Shown here: piece after piece, positions 63,131 through 64,000 of the stretch | Position numbering within the stretch: the first letter of the stretch is position 1 | Layout: every line of letters starts with the position of its first letter | Assembly (NCBI GenBank): GCA_010093605.1 | Contig: MU004197.1 | Coordinates: forward strand, 1,302,001-1,366,000 | Direction: 5' to 3' | DNA length: 64,000 bases | DNA from: Lophium mytilinum | Lineage: Eukaryota; Ascomycota; Dothideomycetes; Mytilinidiales; Mytilinidiaceae | Made by a program: the position numbers and the translations under genes | The notes under the pieces: generated by a model | Databases searched by the model: none | The model's input: the letters and a program-made list of their open reading frames with translations, nothing else | Told to the model about the DNA's origin: nothing

Positions 63131-64000
63131 GTACTCCGACCTTCTATGAATCACTTACGGCAATGTCAAGAGCCCGACTGCGAAGACTGGACTGTACGAA
63201 ATTGTAGGTGTTTTTAACAATTTCGAGATCCTTCAACGTGCTACAGATGGTGTAAGAGCACGAGGTCTAAACTGGTGTGTCTAGAACGTTACATTCACAA
63301 AAAATGATCTTGAAAGGTTCTGAGGCAGTCTGCTAGGTCATTTACGAGTGGAAACCTCTTGTCCGCAATATCTTTTAAGGCCAGTCCAAGTACTATCCAT
63401 GCTGTAACAGTACGAGGTCTCATTTACGGTGTGTAGAGCATTACTTTCAATGTGAACCGTCTTGACAGGGTCTAAGGTAGTCTAGTAGGTTGACTACGGT
63501 TGTAAAACTCTTGTTCTCAATGACTCTGAGGTTAGCCAGCATGCTACACATGCTGTAAGAGTACTGGATTTGATATAGGGTGTCTAGAGTGTTACATTCA
63601 GCGACTTCGATCTCAAAAGGGCCTGAGGTAGTCTGCAGGGCCTACTAAGGGTGAAACGATCTTCTTCCCAATAGCTTTGAGGGTATTCAACTTGCCATAC
63701 GTGCCGTGGGAACACCGAGTCTAGTTTGGGGCGTGTAGAACCTTACACTCATCAAAACTAATCTTCAAAGGGACTGAGGTAGTCTGCCAGGCCTACTACG
63801 TGTGCAAATCTCTTATTCTCAATATTTCTGAGGCCAGTCCACCTGCTATAAATGCCGTATGACCATCAGCTCTAATCTAGGGTGTGTAGAGCGGTACATT
63901 CACTGAGAATGGTCTTAAAAGGGTCTGAAGGAGTTTGCTGGGTCTATCACGTGTTCAAATCTCTTACATGAGCTGCTGAACTTGAAGCTTCCAGCAACGT
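63131..64000. repeat. Diverged tandem array, ~151-bp period
   Basis: A TAG within GTGT(C)TAGA recurs at 63282, 63434, 63585, 63736 and 63887, spacings of 152, 151, 151 and 151 bp. Each unit then carries a GTTACATTCA-like box, a GAGGTAGTCTG-like box and a CTCTT(A/G)TTCTCAAT-like box in the same order. Units are roughly 60-70% alike by eye. The array reaches the right edge and probably continues. It has no long open frame. Confidence 0.75.

Overview
The window is nuclear DNA of a filamentous ascomycete (Pezizomycotina). Evidence: short 47-150 nt introns with GTRNGT donors, CTAAC-type branch points and YAG acceptors, plus lineage-typical families (HET domain, Zn2Cys6 regulators, DUF7580, AstC-like HAD/terpene cyclases, DHA1 transporters). 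A Dothideomycete is my best guess but is not proven. I rebuilt gene models by joining exons by eye so that splice sites and reading phase agree.

Layout. 0-7 kb: a large low-complexity orphan protein behind a duplicated promoter block, a GNAT acetyltransferase and a HET-domain protein. 7.5-14 kb: four genes, three of them for small secreted proteins (an orphan glycoprotein-like protein, an M35-like metallopeptidase and a six-cysteine protein) and one for a membrane-anchored linalool dehydratase/isomerase-like protein. This resembles an accessory secreted/terpenoid island. 15-18 kb: a nuclear coiled-coil/zinc-finger protein and a short-chain dehydrogenase. 18.4-24.5 kb: four divergent members of a BTB-like orphan family, with a fifth at 44-45 kb. 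25.6 kb: a 39-residue zinc-ribbon micro-gene with its own TATA box. 29-30.6 kb: a regulator with half a zinc cluster.

32-40.2 kb is the most striking locus. A five-exon DUF7580 gene and a six-exon gene for a ~1810-residue protein share a 246-bp divergent promoter. The long protein joins an N-terminal helical domain, C2H2-like fingers, a PDZ module resembling that of the nuclear HtrA protease Nma111, and a C-terminal trypsin-like fold. In that fold the GDSG serine position is threonine.

40.7-52.5 kb: a MARVEL-like membrane protein, a 242-bp MITE with near-perfect inverted repeats, SEC72, the fifth BTB-like gene, an 817-residue AstC-like HAD/terpene-cyclase homologue whose catalytic motifs are all altered, and an orphan gene followed by its truncated copy. 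52.8-58.5 kb: a Zn2Cys6 regulator divergent from an MFS drug transporter. 59-64 kb is decaying sequence: a RING fragment, a small C2H2 candidate, a broken cysteine-rich gene, and a diverged tandem array of ~151 bp that runs off the right edge.

No rRNA, tRNA, CRISPR array or intact autonomous transposon was seen.
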